The notes beneath the pieces are model-generated. The model searched no databases and was not told where the DNA came from. It saw nothing but the letters and a program-made list of their open reading frames with translations. A DNA stretch of 64,000 nucleotides from Streptomyces sulphureus DSM 40104 (lineage in GTDB: Bacteria; Actinomycetota; Actinomycetes; Streptomycetales; Streptomycetaceae): the NCBI RefSeq assembly GCF_000381025.1, contig NZ_KB905815.1, positions 355,789 to 419,788 on the forward strand, given 5' to 3'. Within the stretch, counting starts at the first letter, position 1, and every line of letters begins with the position of its first letter. A program made the position numbers and the translations under genes. Below are positions 51,543 to 61,000 of the stretch, in pieces.

Positions 51543-51571
51543 TGCACACGCCGCACCGCGCGGAATATCGT
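51543..51571 (+). promoter_or_regulatory. Promoter of the leaderless cysteine desulfurase gene
   Basis: TGCACA (51543-51548), 17-nt spacer, TATCGT (51566-51571), then 6 nt to GTG 51578. Confidence 0.55.
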
Positions 51572-51577
51572 GCCCGC

Positions 51578-52969
51578 GTGCCCTACTTCGACGCCGCCTC
51601 GGCCCTCCCGCTCCACCCCGTCGCACGCCAGGCCCTGCTCGCCGCACTCGACGAGGGATGGGCCGACCCGGCCCGCCCGCACCGCGAAGGCCGAAGGGCC
51701 AGACTCCTCCTCGACACCGCGCGCGAGACGGCGGCCGAGGCGATCGGCTGCCGGCCCGACGAACTCTCCTTCACCTCCTCGGGAACCCGAGCCGTCCACA
51801 CCGGCATCGCCGGCGTGCTCGCCGGGCGGCGCAGGGCGGGTCGTCGGATGGTCGTCTCCGCCGTCGAGCACTCCTCGGTCCTCCACGCCGGCGAGGCACT
51901 CCAACAGGAGGGCGGGACCGTCGAGGAGGTGAGCGTGGATCGCGCAGGGCGGGTGGACGCGGGCGAGTTCGGCGCTGCCCTGCGCCCCGGTACGGCCCTG
52001 GCGTGCCTCCAGTCGGCCAACCACGAGGTGGGCACGGTGCAACCGGTGGCCGAAGTGGCCGAGGAGTGCGCACGCGCGGAGGTCCCGCTGCTGGTCGACG
52101 CGGCGCAGTCGCTGCCATGGGGCCGTGCGCCCGGTGGTTGGTCGGTGCTGACGGGCAGCGCGCACAAGTGGGGCGGGCCGCCCGGCGTCGGGCTGCTCGC
52201 GGTGCGCAAGGGGGTGCGGTTCTCGCCGCCCGGGCCCGCCGACGAGCGGGAGCGGGGCAGGGCGCCGGGGTTCGAGGATCTGCCGGCGATCGTTGCGGCC
52301 GCCGCCTCGTTGCGTGCCGTCCGCGAGCAGGCCGAGGCGGAGGCGGAGCGGCTGCGCGGACTCGTCGAGCGGGTGCGGGCGCGGGTTCCCCAACTCGTCC
52401 CCGACGCCGAGGTGGTGGGCGATGCGGTCCACCGGCTTCCGCACATCGTCACCTTCTCCTGTCTCTACGTCGAGGGCGAGGCCCTGCTCCACGCGCTCGA
52501 CCGGCAGGACTTCAGCGTCTCCTCCGGTTCCTCCTGCACGTCGAGCACGCTGACCCCGAGCCACGTGCTCCGTGCGATGGGGGTGCTCTCGGAGGGCAAC
52601 GTCCGCGTCTCGCTGCCGCCCGGTACCGCATCGGGCGACGTCGAGCGCTTCCTCGACGTCCTCCCCCGCGCCGTGCGGAGCGTACGGGAGCAGCTCGGCG
52701 TTTCCGACGCCGCTGCCGCACCCGCACTTTCGGGGGTGCGGGGGGACGCGGTCACGGTGGACGCGCTGGGGACGTACTGCCCCGTGCCGGTGATCGAGCT
52801 GGCGAAGGTGATCGGCGAAGTGCCGACGGGCGGCGTCGTGACCGTGCTCGCCGACGACGAGGCCGCGCGGCTGGACATCCCCGCCTGGTGCGAGATGACG
52901 GGGCACGAGTACCTCGGTAGCGAGGGGAACGGCTTCCGCGTCAGGCGCACGGGCCCGCGCGCGGAGTGA
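51578..52969 (+). CDS. Cysteine desulfurase fused to a TusA-like sulfur carrier
   Basis: 463 residues from GTG 51578, probably leaderless. The desulfurase part (about 1-375) has the Schiff-base Lys in GSAHKWGG (K197), VEHSSVLHAGE, NHEVGTVQPV and the nucleophilic Cys in SSGSSCTSSTLTPSHVL (C320), an IscS/NifS type. A short linker leads to a TusA domain (about 387-463) with VDALGTYCPVPVIELAK; C401 in CPVP accepts the persulfide. One polypeptide thus both removes sulfur from cysteine and carries it onward, for tRNA thiolation or Fe-S and cofactor synthesis. Confidence 0.92.
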   Translation: MPYFDAASALPLHPVARQALLAALDEGWADPARPHREGRRARLLLDTARETAAEAIGCRPDELSFTSSGTRAVHTGIAGVLAGRRRAGRRMVVSAVEHSSVLHAGEALQQEGGTVEEVSVDRAGRVDAGEFGAALRPGTALACLQSANHEVGTVQPVAEVAEECARAEVPLLVDAAQSLPWGRAPGGWSVLTGSAHKWGGPPGVGLLAVRKGVRFSPPGPADERERGRAPGFEDLPAIVAAAASLRAVREQAEAEAERLRGLVERVRARVPQLVPDAEVVGDAVHRLPHIVTFSCLYVEGEALLHALDRQDFSVSSGSSCTSSTLTPSHVLRAMGVLSEGNVRVSLPPGTASGDVERFLDVLPRAVRSVREQLGVSDAAAAPALSGVRGDAVTVDALGTYCPVPVIELAKVIGEVPTGGVVTVLADDEAARLDIPAWCEMTGHEYLGSEGNGFRVRRTGPRAE

Positions 52970-53038
52970 ACTCCCCCGCGGCGCGGGCCTGTCGACGTGC
53001 GGGCCGCCGGGCCGCCGAGTGGCAGCGGCCCGGAGGCG

Positions 53039-54013
53039 TCACTTCAGCAGCGACTCGATCTCGGAGGCCGCGTCATGGCCGTACGCCTTGGTGAAGCGGT
53101 CGAGGAAGTGGGCGCGGTGGAGCTCGTACTCCTGGGTGCCCACGGTCTCGATCACCAGGGTGGCGAGCATGCAGCCGAGCTGCGCCGAGCGCTCCAGGGG
53201 CAGGCCCCAGGAGAGGCCGGAGAGGAAGCCGGCGCGGAAGGCGTCGCCGACGCCCGTCGGGTCGGCCTTGCGCTCCTCCTTGGGCGTGCCGACGACGATC
53301 GGCTCCTCGCCCTTGCGCTCGATCCTGACGCCCTTCGCCCCGAGGGTGACGACCCGGGTGCCGACCTTGTCCAGGATCTCGGCGTCGGTCCAGCCGGTCT
53401 TCGACTCGATGAGGCCCTTCTCGTACTCGTTGGAGAAGAGGTAGGTCGCGCCGTCGGTGAGGTTGCGGATCTCCTCGCCGTCCATGCGCGCGATCTGCTG
53501 CGAGAAGTCGGCGGCGAAGGGGATGTCGCGGGTGCGGCACTCCTCCGTGTGGCGCGCCATCGCCTCGGGGTCGTCGGCGCTGATGCAGACGAGGTCGAAG
53601 CCGCCGTTGCGTTCGGCGACGCCGGAGAGTTCGATGAGCCGTGCTTCGCTCATCGCGCCGGTGTAGAAGGAGCCGATCTGGTTCTGCTCGGAGTCGGTTG
53701 TGCAGACGAACCGAGCGGTGTGCAGCACCTCGGAGATGTGCACCGAGCTGGTGTCGACACCGTGGCGGTCGAGCCAGGCGCGGTAGTCCTCGAAGTCCTC
53801 GCCTGCGGCTCCGACGAGGATGGGGCGGGCGCCGAGTTGGCCCATACCGAAGGCGATGTTGGCTCCCACGCCGCCGCGCCGGATGTCGAGGCGATCGACG
53901 AGGAAGGAGAGCGACACCGTGTGGAGCTGGTCGGCGACCAGCTGGTCGGAGAATCGCCCGGGGAAGGTCATCAGGTGGTCGTTAGCGATGGAACCTGTGA
54001 CTGCAATGCGCAC
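53039..54013 (-). CDS. PfkB-family carbohydrate (adenosine/ribokinase-type) kinase
   Basis: 324 residues from GTG 54013 with AGGAG upstream. VTGSIANDHLMTFPGRF and RRGGVGANIAFGMGQLGARPILVGAAGED form the substrate side; DPTGVGDAFRAGFLSGL is the PfkB signature with the catalytic Asp. Layout fits actinobacterial adenosine kinase (Rv2202c-like), which phosphorylates adenosine, or a ribokinase; the former is favoured by the SIANDHLMTFPGRF start. In M. tuberculosis the same gene neighbours the Fe-S and cta genes, as here. Confidence 0.88.
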   Translation of the reverse strand: MRIAVTGSIANDHLMTFPGRFSDQLVADQLHTVSLSFLVDRLDIRRGGVGANIAFGMGQLGARPILVGAAGEDFEDYRAWLDRHGVDTSSVHISEVLHTARFVCTTDSEQNQIGSFYTGAMSEARLIELSGVAERNGGFDLVCISADDPEAMARHTEECRTRDIPFAADFSQQIARMDGEEIRNLTDGATYLFSNEYEKGLIESKTGWTDAEILDKVGTRVVTLGAKGVRIERKGEEPIVVGTPKEERKADPTGVGDAFRAGFLSGLSWGLPLERSAQLGCMLATLVIETVGTQEYELHRAHFLDRFTKAYGHDAASEIESLLK

Positions 54014-54108
54014 GAAATCTGCTCCTGAGAGACGGATGGCGGCCGCAAACAACGCTACCCCCTCCCCTCACAGATTCGAACAGGGCGTAACTACCAGATA
54101 GTAGGGCC

Positions 54109-54137
54109 TTCCGGACCGGGTTTGGTCTGCGTAACGT
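54109..54137 (+). promoter_or_regulatory. Promoter of the ORF at 54145
   Basis: TTCCGG (54109-54114), 17-nt spacer, TAACGT (54132-54137), 7 nt before ATG 54145. Confidence 0.45.
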
Positions 54138-54144
54138 CTCCGCC

Positions 54145-54363
54145 ATGGAGCAAAAAACCAAAACCGTACATCTGGCCGGAGGGTCGGAGTCGCTTGAGCA
54201 ACTCCTCGGTGATTGCGCTCAGATGGCGAGGGAGTGGCCCCGCGGCCCTGAGCCACCGCGGCTGGTCGCCGGGGCCGCAGCCGGAGCCGTCGGAGCCCCC
54301 TGGAGCCGGGCCTCCGCCGGCTCGGTCGGGGTCGTCGACGGCCTGTCGGGGTACGGCGTCTGA
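54145..54363 (+). CDS. Hypothetical small protein, 72 residues
   Basis: Begins MEQKTKTVHLAGGSESLEQ and has a helical first half with one Cys, then a Gly/Ala-rich second half. The codon bias is right for the second half. No ribosome binding site, but a promoter with a leaderless arrangement is present. No recognised domain; the gene may be real but weakly supported. Confidence 0.5.
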   Translation: MEQKTKTVHLAGGSESLEQLLGDCAQMAREWPRGPEPPRLVAGAAAGAVGAPWSRASAGSVGVVDGLSGYGV

Positions 54364-54480
54364 CGTTCCGGAAGGCGCGCCGCCCCAACTGCCGGGAACC
54401 GCACGGCTTTCCGCTCCGTCCCACCTGCGTCGCCCCTTCGAGGGGGACGGAAAGAGCAAGCGAGGCCGAAGGAGCACGGC

Positions 54481-55038
54481 GTGCCTACGACAGACCACTC
54501 CCCCCAGCCTGCCAGCGACGACGAGCCCCAACCGGCCGCCGGGAGCCGGCAGTCCGGGCGCAGGCGCGGCCTCGTCGCGACGGCGGCCGCCGCGGTACTG
54601 CTCGCCGGCGGCGGCGGTTACTGGGCCGCCGCGGCGAACAATTCCTCCGAACCGCCGCAAGGAGCCTCCGGGTCCCAGGAGCAGACCGGAGCCGACGTCG
54701 GCCCGGGTGCGGGCGCAGGCAAGGGCAGCGAGGCGGGTGCGGACCGGAAGCCGGAGAAGGGGAAGCCGTGGCGGGCGGTCGACTCGTACCGCGTCGACGG
54801 ACGGACGCTCACGGTCACCTTCACCGGCGGTGTCTGCGAAAAGTACCGGGCGCAGGCGAAGGAGACGGACGAGCGCGTCACCGTCGCAGTGAAGCCGGAG
54901 AAGCAGGACTCGAAGAAGGTCTGCATCAAGATGGCGAAGAAGCGCTCGGTGAAGGTCGCACTCGAAGGAGGGCTCGGTGAGCGCGAGGTGATCGACGCGC
55001 GCAGCGGGAACCCGCTGCCGCGGTCGGCCGCAGGCTGA
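54481..55038 (+). CDS. Membrane-anchored secreted protein with two Cys
   Basis: 185 residues from GTG 54481 (GAAGGAG 6 nt upstream). A basic N-terminus and one membrane helix (GLVATAAAAVLLAGGGGYW) precede a disordered Gly/Ala/Glu linker and a small C-terminal beta-rich domain (about 98-170: SYRVDGRTLTVTFTGGVCEKY, VTVAVKPEKQDSKKVCIKMA) with two cysteines that may form a disulfide. Family unrecognised. It could be an extracellular binding module. Confidence 0.8.
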   Translation: MPTTDHSPQPASDDEPQPAAGSRQSGRRRGLVATAAAAVLLAGGGGYWAAAANNSSEPPQGASGSQEQTGADVGPGAGAGKGSEAGADRKPEKGKPWRAVDSYRVDGRTLTVTFTGGVCEKYRAQAKETDERVTVAVKPEKQDSKKVCIKMAKKRSVKVALEGGLGEREVIDARSGNPLPRSAAG

Positions 55039-55180
55039 GGGCCGCGGCCCGCCAGCTCCCCGGCGACTGGGGAAGCCGGGGTGGAAAGACGGCGAGGGCG
55101 GCGGGCTCCTGGTGGGGGGAGCCCGCCGCCCTCGTCGGTGACGGCTGCGGCCGGGTGGCTGCACCCGGCGTCGCGCTCGT

Positions 55181-55534
55181 TCAGTGGAAGGAGTCGCCGC
55201 AGGCGCAGGAGCCGGTGGCGTTGGGGTTGTCGATGGTGAAGCCCTGCTTCTCGATGGTGTCGACGAAGTCGATGGATGCGCCGCTGAGGTAGGGGGCGCT
55301 CATGCGGTCGGTGACGACCTTCACGCCACCGAAGTCCTTGACCACGTCGCCGTCGAGCGAGCGCTCGTCGAAGAAGAGCTGGTACCTCAGGCCGGAGCAG
55401 CCGCCGGGCTGCACCGCGACGCGCAGCGCGAGGTCGTCGCGCCCCTCCTGGTCGAGCAGGCTCTTGACCTTCTCCGCGGCGGCGTCGGACAGGATGATGC
55501 CCTCGCTTACAGCGGTCTCGTCCGAAACGGACAT
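55181..55534 (-). CDS. erpA: A-type Fe-S cluster carrier (ErpA/IscA)
   Basis: 117 residues from ATG 55534. LRVAVQPGGCSGLRYQLFFDE and SCACGDSF supply the three conserved cysteines (GC-S-G and C-A-C-G). It moves Fe-S clusters from a scaffold to target proteins. The divergent neighbour nadA needs a [4Fe-4S] cluster, and a repeat-rich region between the two suggests shared regulation. Confidence 0.96.
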   Translation of the reverse strand: MSVSDETAVSEGIILSDAAAEKVKSLLDQEGRDDLALRVAVQPGGCSGLRYQLFFDERSLDGDVVKDFGGVKVVTDRMSAPYLSGASIDFVDTIEKQGFTIDNPNATGSCACGDSFH

Positions 55535-55714
55535 GCACTCTCTCCCGGGTTGTACGGACTGCTCTTTACCGTCAGTTGTCAACCGACGGTGCCCCGGATT
55601 CATTCCAGGCACGGCACGAGTTTCCGACGTTTTCTCGGAGCCCACGGGGTCCTGAGACGTTCTGCTGTTCTGCCGCTTCTTCATGCTCGCACACGAGACG
55701 GTGGCGCGGGAACG

Positions 55715-55784
55715 CGTCACTTCGACGCTAGGGGCATCGTCGAGGTGACGTGAAGCAGCTATCATGGATCGCGTCACTTAGACG
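55715..55784. promoter_or_regulatory. Triple repeat around the nadA promoter
   Basis: GCGTCACTTCGACG (55714-55727), the inverted CGTCGAGGTGACG (55738-55750) and the direct copy GCGTCACTTAGACG (55771-55784) share a 13-14-bp core with one or two mismatches. TATCAT at 55760-55765 is the probable nadA -10, lying between copies 2 and 3. Confidence 0.6.
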
Positions 55785-55880
55785 AAAAGGGGCCATGTCA
55801 CACACGCCCCTCCCGAGCCCTCAGAGTTGGCCCGCGAGACCCGTGCGGCCAGCAGACCTCACAGAGAAAGGGTGGGTGCC

Positions 55881-57080
55881 GTGAACACCGCCCAGCCCAT
55901 GGACGTGACCCCGACCCCGCTCGCGCTGCTGCTCCTCGGGCGCGAGGCCGACCCGGCGAGCGAGCGCGGCGTCGACTGCCCCGGCGAACTGCCGGCCTCC
56001 TCCGATCCGGACCTCGTCGCCAGGGCGCGCGCCGCCAAGGAGAAGCTGGGCGAGAAGGTCTTCATCCTCGGCCACCACTACCAGCGCGACGAGGTCATCG
56101 AGTTCGCCGACGTGACGGGCGACTCCTTCAAGCTCGCCCGGGACGCGGCGGCGCGGCCCGACGCCGAGCACATCGTCTTCTGCGGCGTCCACTTCATGGC
56201 CGAGTCGGCCGACATCCTCACCTCCGACGCGCAGCAGGTCATCCTCCCCGACCTCGCGGCCGGCTGCTCGATGGCGGACATGGCCACCGCTGAGCAGGTC
56301 GCCGAGTGCTGGGACGCGCTCACCGACGCGGGCGTGGACGAGGCGACGGTGCCCGTCTCGTACATGAACTCCTCGGCCGACATCAAGGCGTTCACCGGGC
56401 GCCACGGCGGCACGATCTGCACCTCCTCCAACGCGCGCCGCGCCCTGGAGTGGGCCTTCGCACAGGTTCCCGAGGACGGCGAGGTTCCCTCGAAGGTGCT
56501 CTTCCTCCCCGATCAGCACCTCGGCCGGAACACCGCGGTCCGGGACCTCGGCATGTCCCTCGAGGACTGCGTCGTCTACAACCCGCACAAGCCCAACGGC
56601 GGCCTCGCACCAGAGGAGTTGCGCAATGCGCGGATGATCCTCTGGCGCGGCCACTGCTCGGTGCACGGACGCTTCTCGCTCGACTCCGTCGAGGACGTGC
56701 GCGCCCGCATCCCCGGCGTCAACGTCCTCGTCCACCCGGAGTGCAAGCACGAGGTCGTGGCTGCCGCCGACCTCGTCGGCTCGACGGAGTACATCATCAA
56801 GGCACTCGACGCGGCGCCCGCCGGCTCGAAGTGGGCGATCGGCACCGAGCTGAACCTGGTCCGCCGGCTCGCCAACCGGTACGCGGAGCAGGGCAAGGAG
56901 ATCGTCTTCCTCGACCGCACCGTCTGCTTCTGCTCCACGATGAACAGGATCGACCTGCCGCACCTCGTCTGGGCGTTGGAGTCGCTCGTGGAGGGCCGGA
57001 CGGTCAATCGGATCAGCGTGGACGAGCAGACCGAGCACTACGCCAAGCTCGCCCTGGAGCGGATGCTGGCACTGCCCTAG
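55881..57080 (+). CDS. nadA: Quinolinate synthase
   Basis: 399 residues from GTG 55881 (AAAGGGTGG upstream). Uses a [4Fe-4S] cluster to condense iminoaspartate and dihydroxyacetone phosphate to quinolinate for NAD synthesis. LGHHYQRDEVIEFAD, AGCSMADMA (first Cys), YMNSSADIKA, FLPDQHLGRN, HPECKHEV (second Cys) and CFCSTMNR (third Cys region) are family blocks. No nadB or nadC is adjacent, but erpA is divergent. Confidence 0.95.
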   Translation: MNTAQPMDVTPTPLALLLLGREADPASERGVDCPGELPASSDPDLVARARAAKEKLGEKVFILGHHYQRDEVIEFADVTGDSFKLARDAAARPDAEHIVFCGVHFMAESADILTSDAQQVILPDLAAGCSMADMATAEQVAECWDALTDAGVDEATVPVSYMNSSADIKAFTGRHGGTICTSSNARRALEWAFAQVPEDGEVPSKVLFLPDQHLGRNTAVRDLGMSLEDCVVYNPHKPNGGLAPEELRNARMILWRGHCSVHGRFSLDSVEDVRARIPGVNVLVHPECKHEVVAAADLVGSTEYIIKALDAAPAGSKWAIGTELNLVRRLANRYAEQGKEIVFLDRTVCFCSTMNRIDLPHLVWALESLVEGRTVNRISVDEQTEHYAKLALERMLALP

Positions 57081-57123
57081 GAAGCTTCGTCACCTCGCAT
57101 CGTCGGGATGCGGCCGCACCGCC

Positions 57124-57129
57124 TAATCT
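57124..57129 (+). promoter_or_regulatory. -10 box for the leaderless GNAT gene
   Basis: TAATCT, 6 nt before ATG 57136, in a 55-bp gap after nadA. The -35 is weak. Confidence 0.5.
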
Positions 57130-57135
57130 CGACGC

Positions 57136-58035
57136 ATGCTGCTGCGCCCCGTCCAGGACAGTGAGGACGACGCGGAGTTGCTCCGCTCGCTCGCCGTCGC
57201 CGCACTCTCCCCGGGCAACGCGCTCGACGGGCAGCCGCCCACCGAAGCGGCCGCCCGCCGCCGGGCCGGGCGGTGGCGGGAGAGGGCGCGGCACCTCGTG
57301 CGCACCGATCCGGCGGGGAGTTGGATCGCCGAGGTGCACGAGGGCGGGCGCAGCCGCCCGGTGGGGGCCGCGCAGTCGGCGATCCGTGAGGGAACGTGGG
57401 GGCTGGCGCTCCTCGCCGTCGTGCCCCAGGCCCGGGGGCGGGGCGTCGGCAAGGCGCTGCTGGAGCGCACGAGGGAGTACGGGCGCGGATGCCTGCGCGG
57501 GATGGTCCGCTGCTCGCACCACCCGGCGGCGGCCCGCAGCTATGTGCGGGCCGGCTTCGCCCTCCACCCGACGGTGCGGCTGGAGGGGACGCTCACGGCG
57601 AGCGGACGCGCTGGGCTTCCCCCGCCGGACGGCGTCGTCGAGGGGAGCGGCGAGCACCGGGACCTGAGGGACTCCGTGGACCGGCTCGTGCGCGGCGGCG
57701 CGCACGGTGCGGACCACGAGCTGCTGCTGCGACAGAGCGCCCTCTTCGTCGCCGACGACTTCGCGGGGAGCGGGTACTGCTACGTCGACCCCGAGCGCGG
57801 CAAGGTGGAGCTGCTCGCGGCGACGTCGCGCAGGCTCGCCGTGCGGCTGCTCTCGGCGGCACTGCTCAGCCTGCCCGAAGGGTCCCGGGCGAGCGTCCAC
57901 GGTCTCACCGCTGAGCAGCAGTGGGCCCTCGACGTCGGAGTCCGTGCCGAACTGCCGCTGGAGGCAACCGGGTTCGTCTGCGTGCGGGGGATGCGGCCGC
58001 CCTCCCCTTACGTTCCGTCGGACGCCTTCCTCTGA
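57136..58035 (+). CDS. Double-domain GNAT acetyltransferase
   Basis: 299 residues. The first GNAT domain (about 1-165) has LALLAVVPQARGRGVGKALLE, the acetyl-CoA pyrophosphate loop, and SYVRAGFALHPT. The second (about 175-299) retains VADDFAGSGYCYVDPERGKVELLAATSRRLA but lacks a clear Q/RxxGxG/A motif, so it is probably inactive. Substrate unknown. Follows nadA but has its own promoter-like sequence. Confidence 0.85.
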   Translation: MLLRPVQDSEDDAELLRSLAVAALSPGNALDGQPPTEAAARRRAGRWRERARHLVRTDPAGSWIAEVHEGGRSRPVGAAQSAIREGTWGLALLAVVPQARGRGVGKALLERTREYGRGCLRGMVRCSHHPAAARSYVRAGFALHPTVRLEGTLTASGRAGLPPPDGVVEGSGEHRDLRDSVDRLVRGGAHGADHELLLRQSALFVADDFAGSGYCYVDPERGKVELLAATSRRLAVRLLSAALLSLPEGSRASVHGLTAEQQWALDVGVRAELPLEATGFVCVRGMRPPSPYVPSDAFL

Positions 58036-58040
58036 ACGAC

Positions 58041-58077
58041 GCGGCCCCGCCCCGGCGGTGCGCCGGAACGGGGCCGC
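58041..58077. terminator. Bidirectional terminator between GNAT and RND exporter genes
   Basis: GCGGCCCC and GGGGCCGC enclose an inner CCGGC...GCCGG pairing, giving a compound hairpin in the 58-bp convergent gap. Confidence 0.75.
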
Positions 58078-58093
58078 ATGGGCGTCCTGCGGA

Positions 58094-61000
58094 CTAGGCG
58101 GAACCCGCACCCGCGGGCTGGGGCTCGCGCGGCTGCTCGCCGGGGCCGCCCTCCGGGCCGCCGTCGGACGGGCCCTGGCCCTCGCCGCCCTCGCCCGAGC
58201 CGGGCTCGGTCCCGGCGCGCTTCGCGGCCTTCTTCGCCGCCCTGCGCTCCTTGCGGAGCTCGACCATCGCGTAGAGCGTCGGCACGAGGAGCAGCGTGAG
58301 CAGCGTCGAGGTGATCAGGCCGCCGATCACCACCACGGCGAGCGGCTGCGAGATGAAGCCGCCGTCGCCCGTGACGGCGAGCGCCATCGGCGTCAGGGCG
58401 CAGATCGTGGCGAGCGCCGTCATGAGGATCGGCCGCAGCCGGTGCCTGCCGCCCTCGATCACGGCCTCGATCACGCCGTAGCCGCGGTCGCGGTACTGGT
58501 TGACGAGGTCGATCAGGACGATGGCGTTGGTGACGACGATGCCGATGAGCATCAGCATGCCGATCATCGCCGGCACGCCCATCGGCGTCCCGGTGGCGAC
58601 CAGCAGCCCCACCGCACCCGTCGCCGCGAACGGGATCGACACCAGCAGGATCAACGGCTGGATCAGCGACCGGAACGTGGCGACGAGCAGCATGAAGACG
58701 ATCGCGATCGCCGCGAGCATCGCGAGGCCGAGCGAGGCGAACGCCTCGTCCTGGTCCTGCGAGAGGCCGCCGATCTCCGCCGAGGCGCCGTTCGGGAGGT
58801 CCAACCCGTCGACGGCGGACTGGAGCTCCGTCGCGACCTCCCCGGTGTTCTCCGCCGTCGGCTTGGCGGTGATCGTCGCCGCGCGGGCGCCGTCGATCCG
58901 CGTCATCTGGACGGGGCCCTCGACCGTGCGCACCTCGGCGACGTCGCCGAGCTTCGCCTTGCCGACCGGCAGCTTCTTCAACTCGGCGACGGTCGTGGCC
59001 GGTTCGGCGGAGCGGACCATGATGTCCCGCTCGGTGTCCTCGAGCACGGCGGTGCCGGACTTGGTGCCGCCGATCGCCTGCGCGACGGCCTGGCCGAGCG
59101 CCGCGTCGTTGAGGCCGAACCGGGCAGCCGAGTCCTTCGCCGTGACCGAGACGCGCGGCACCGACTGCGCGAGGTCGCTGGTGACGTCGGTGACGCCGTC
59201 GAGGCCCGCGACCTCCTTGCGCACCTGCTCGGACGCCTTCGTGAGCGCGTCGCGCTCGCCCGCCTTGACGACGATGCTGAGGTCCTGGCCGCTGAAGCCG
59301 TCCCCGGCGGCGACCTTCGTCTCACCGGCCGAGGAGCCCAACTCGTCGAGCCCGTTGCGGATTTCGTCCTGGAGCGCGTCGGCGTCCGCGCCTTCGTCGA
59401 GCTTGACCTGGTAGGAGGCGTGGTTGGTGTCGGTGCCGCCGCCGAAGGCCGCCATGATGCCCGAGGAGCCGACGGTGACCTGGTACTCCTCCACGCCGTC
59501 GAGGCCCTCGAGGAGCTTCTCGATCTTCTTCGCCTGACGGTCGGCCGCGCCGAGGCTGGTGCCGGGCGCGAGCTCCTGGTCGACGGTGAGCTGCTGCTGC
59601 TCGCCCTGGTCGAAGAAGTTGGTCTTCAGCAGCGGAGCCATGCCGAACGTACCGAGCAACACGGCGACGGCGATCACCAGGCTGGTGACCCGGCGCCGGG
59701 TCGCGAAGCGCAGCACGGGCACGTAGATCCGCTGAAGCCTGCTCCTTGCCTCCTGCTCCTCCGCCTTGGCTTGCTGTTCCTCGGGGCTGAGCCCGCGGTG
59801 CGACGCGGGCACCCGCAGGAACCAGTACGAGAGCACGGGCACGACGGTGAGCGAGACCACCAGCGACGCGAGGAGCGCGACGGTGATGGTGAGCGAGAAC
59901 CCGCCGAAGAGGGCCCCGACCATCCCGCCGACGAAAGCCATCGGCAGGAAGACGGCGACGGTGGTGAGCGTCGAGGAGGTGATGGCGCCCGAGACCTCCT
60001 TGACGGCGTCGAGGATGGCGCGCTGCCGTTCCTTGCCGTAGCCGAGGTGCCGCTTGATGTTCTCCAGGACGACGATCGAGTCGTCGACGACGCGGCCGAT
60101 GGCGATCGTCAGCGCGCCCAGCGTCAGCATGTTGAGCGAGAGGTCCTGCGTCCACAGCACGATGAGCGTGAGCAGCACGGAGAGCGGGATCGAGACCGCC
60201 GTCACCAGGGTCGACCGCAGCGAGAGGAGGAAGATCAGGATGACCACGACGGCGAAGACGAGGCCGAGGAGCCCCTCCGTCGTCAGCGACTCGATCGACG
60301 TGGAGACCTGCGGACCCTGGTCGGCGACGACCGAGAGGTGCGCGCCTGCCCCCAACGCCTGCTGCAGCTCGGGGAGTTTCTCCTCGACGGACTCGGAGAT
60401 GCCGACCGCGCTGCCGTCGGTGTCCATCGTCATCGCGACGGAGAGGCTGCGCTCGCCGTTGGTGCGGGTGAGCGAGGTGGCGGTGTCGGAGACCTGGCGG
60501 ACCGAGGCGACGTCGCCGACCGCGACCGTGTCGCCGCCCTCGCCCGGGACCTGGAGCTGCTCGATCTCCTTGAGGGAGCCGAAGCCCGAACCGACCTGCA
60601 CCGTACGGTTCTTGCCGTCCTCATCGAATGCGCCGGCCGGCACCGAGGCGCCGCCGGCCTCCAGGGCCTTGGAGAGGTCGGCGGGGGTGAGCTGCGCCCG
60701 CGCGAGCTTCGCGTCGTCGGGCGTGACGGCGACGACCTGGTCCTGCACGCCGTCGACGGTGACCTGCCCGACGCCGTCGATCTCCTTCAACTCCGGTACC
60801 ACGGCGGTGTCCAGGGCTTTGCCGAGCGCCTGCTGGTCCTTGGTCTCGGAGGTGGCGGCGAGCACGACCGTCGGGATGTCGTCGGTGCCGCCCGAGACGA
60901 CCTGCGGGTCGACACCCTCGGGGAGCTGCGCACGTGCCCGGTTGACGGCCTTCTCGATGTCGGAGGCGACCTGTTCCGAGCGGTCGCCGTAGTCGAACTG

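Larger units (their letters stand above)
51266..51577. other. 312-bp divergent region between ctaC and the cysteine desulfurase gene
   Basis: No gene. It holds an inverted repeat AGGGTTTGG-N13-CCAAACCCT (51346-51376), a terminator-like hairpin (51423-51447) and the desulfurase promoter (51543-51571). Confidence 0.6.
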
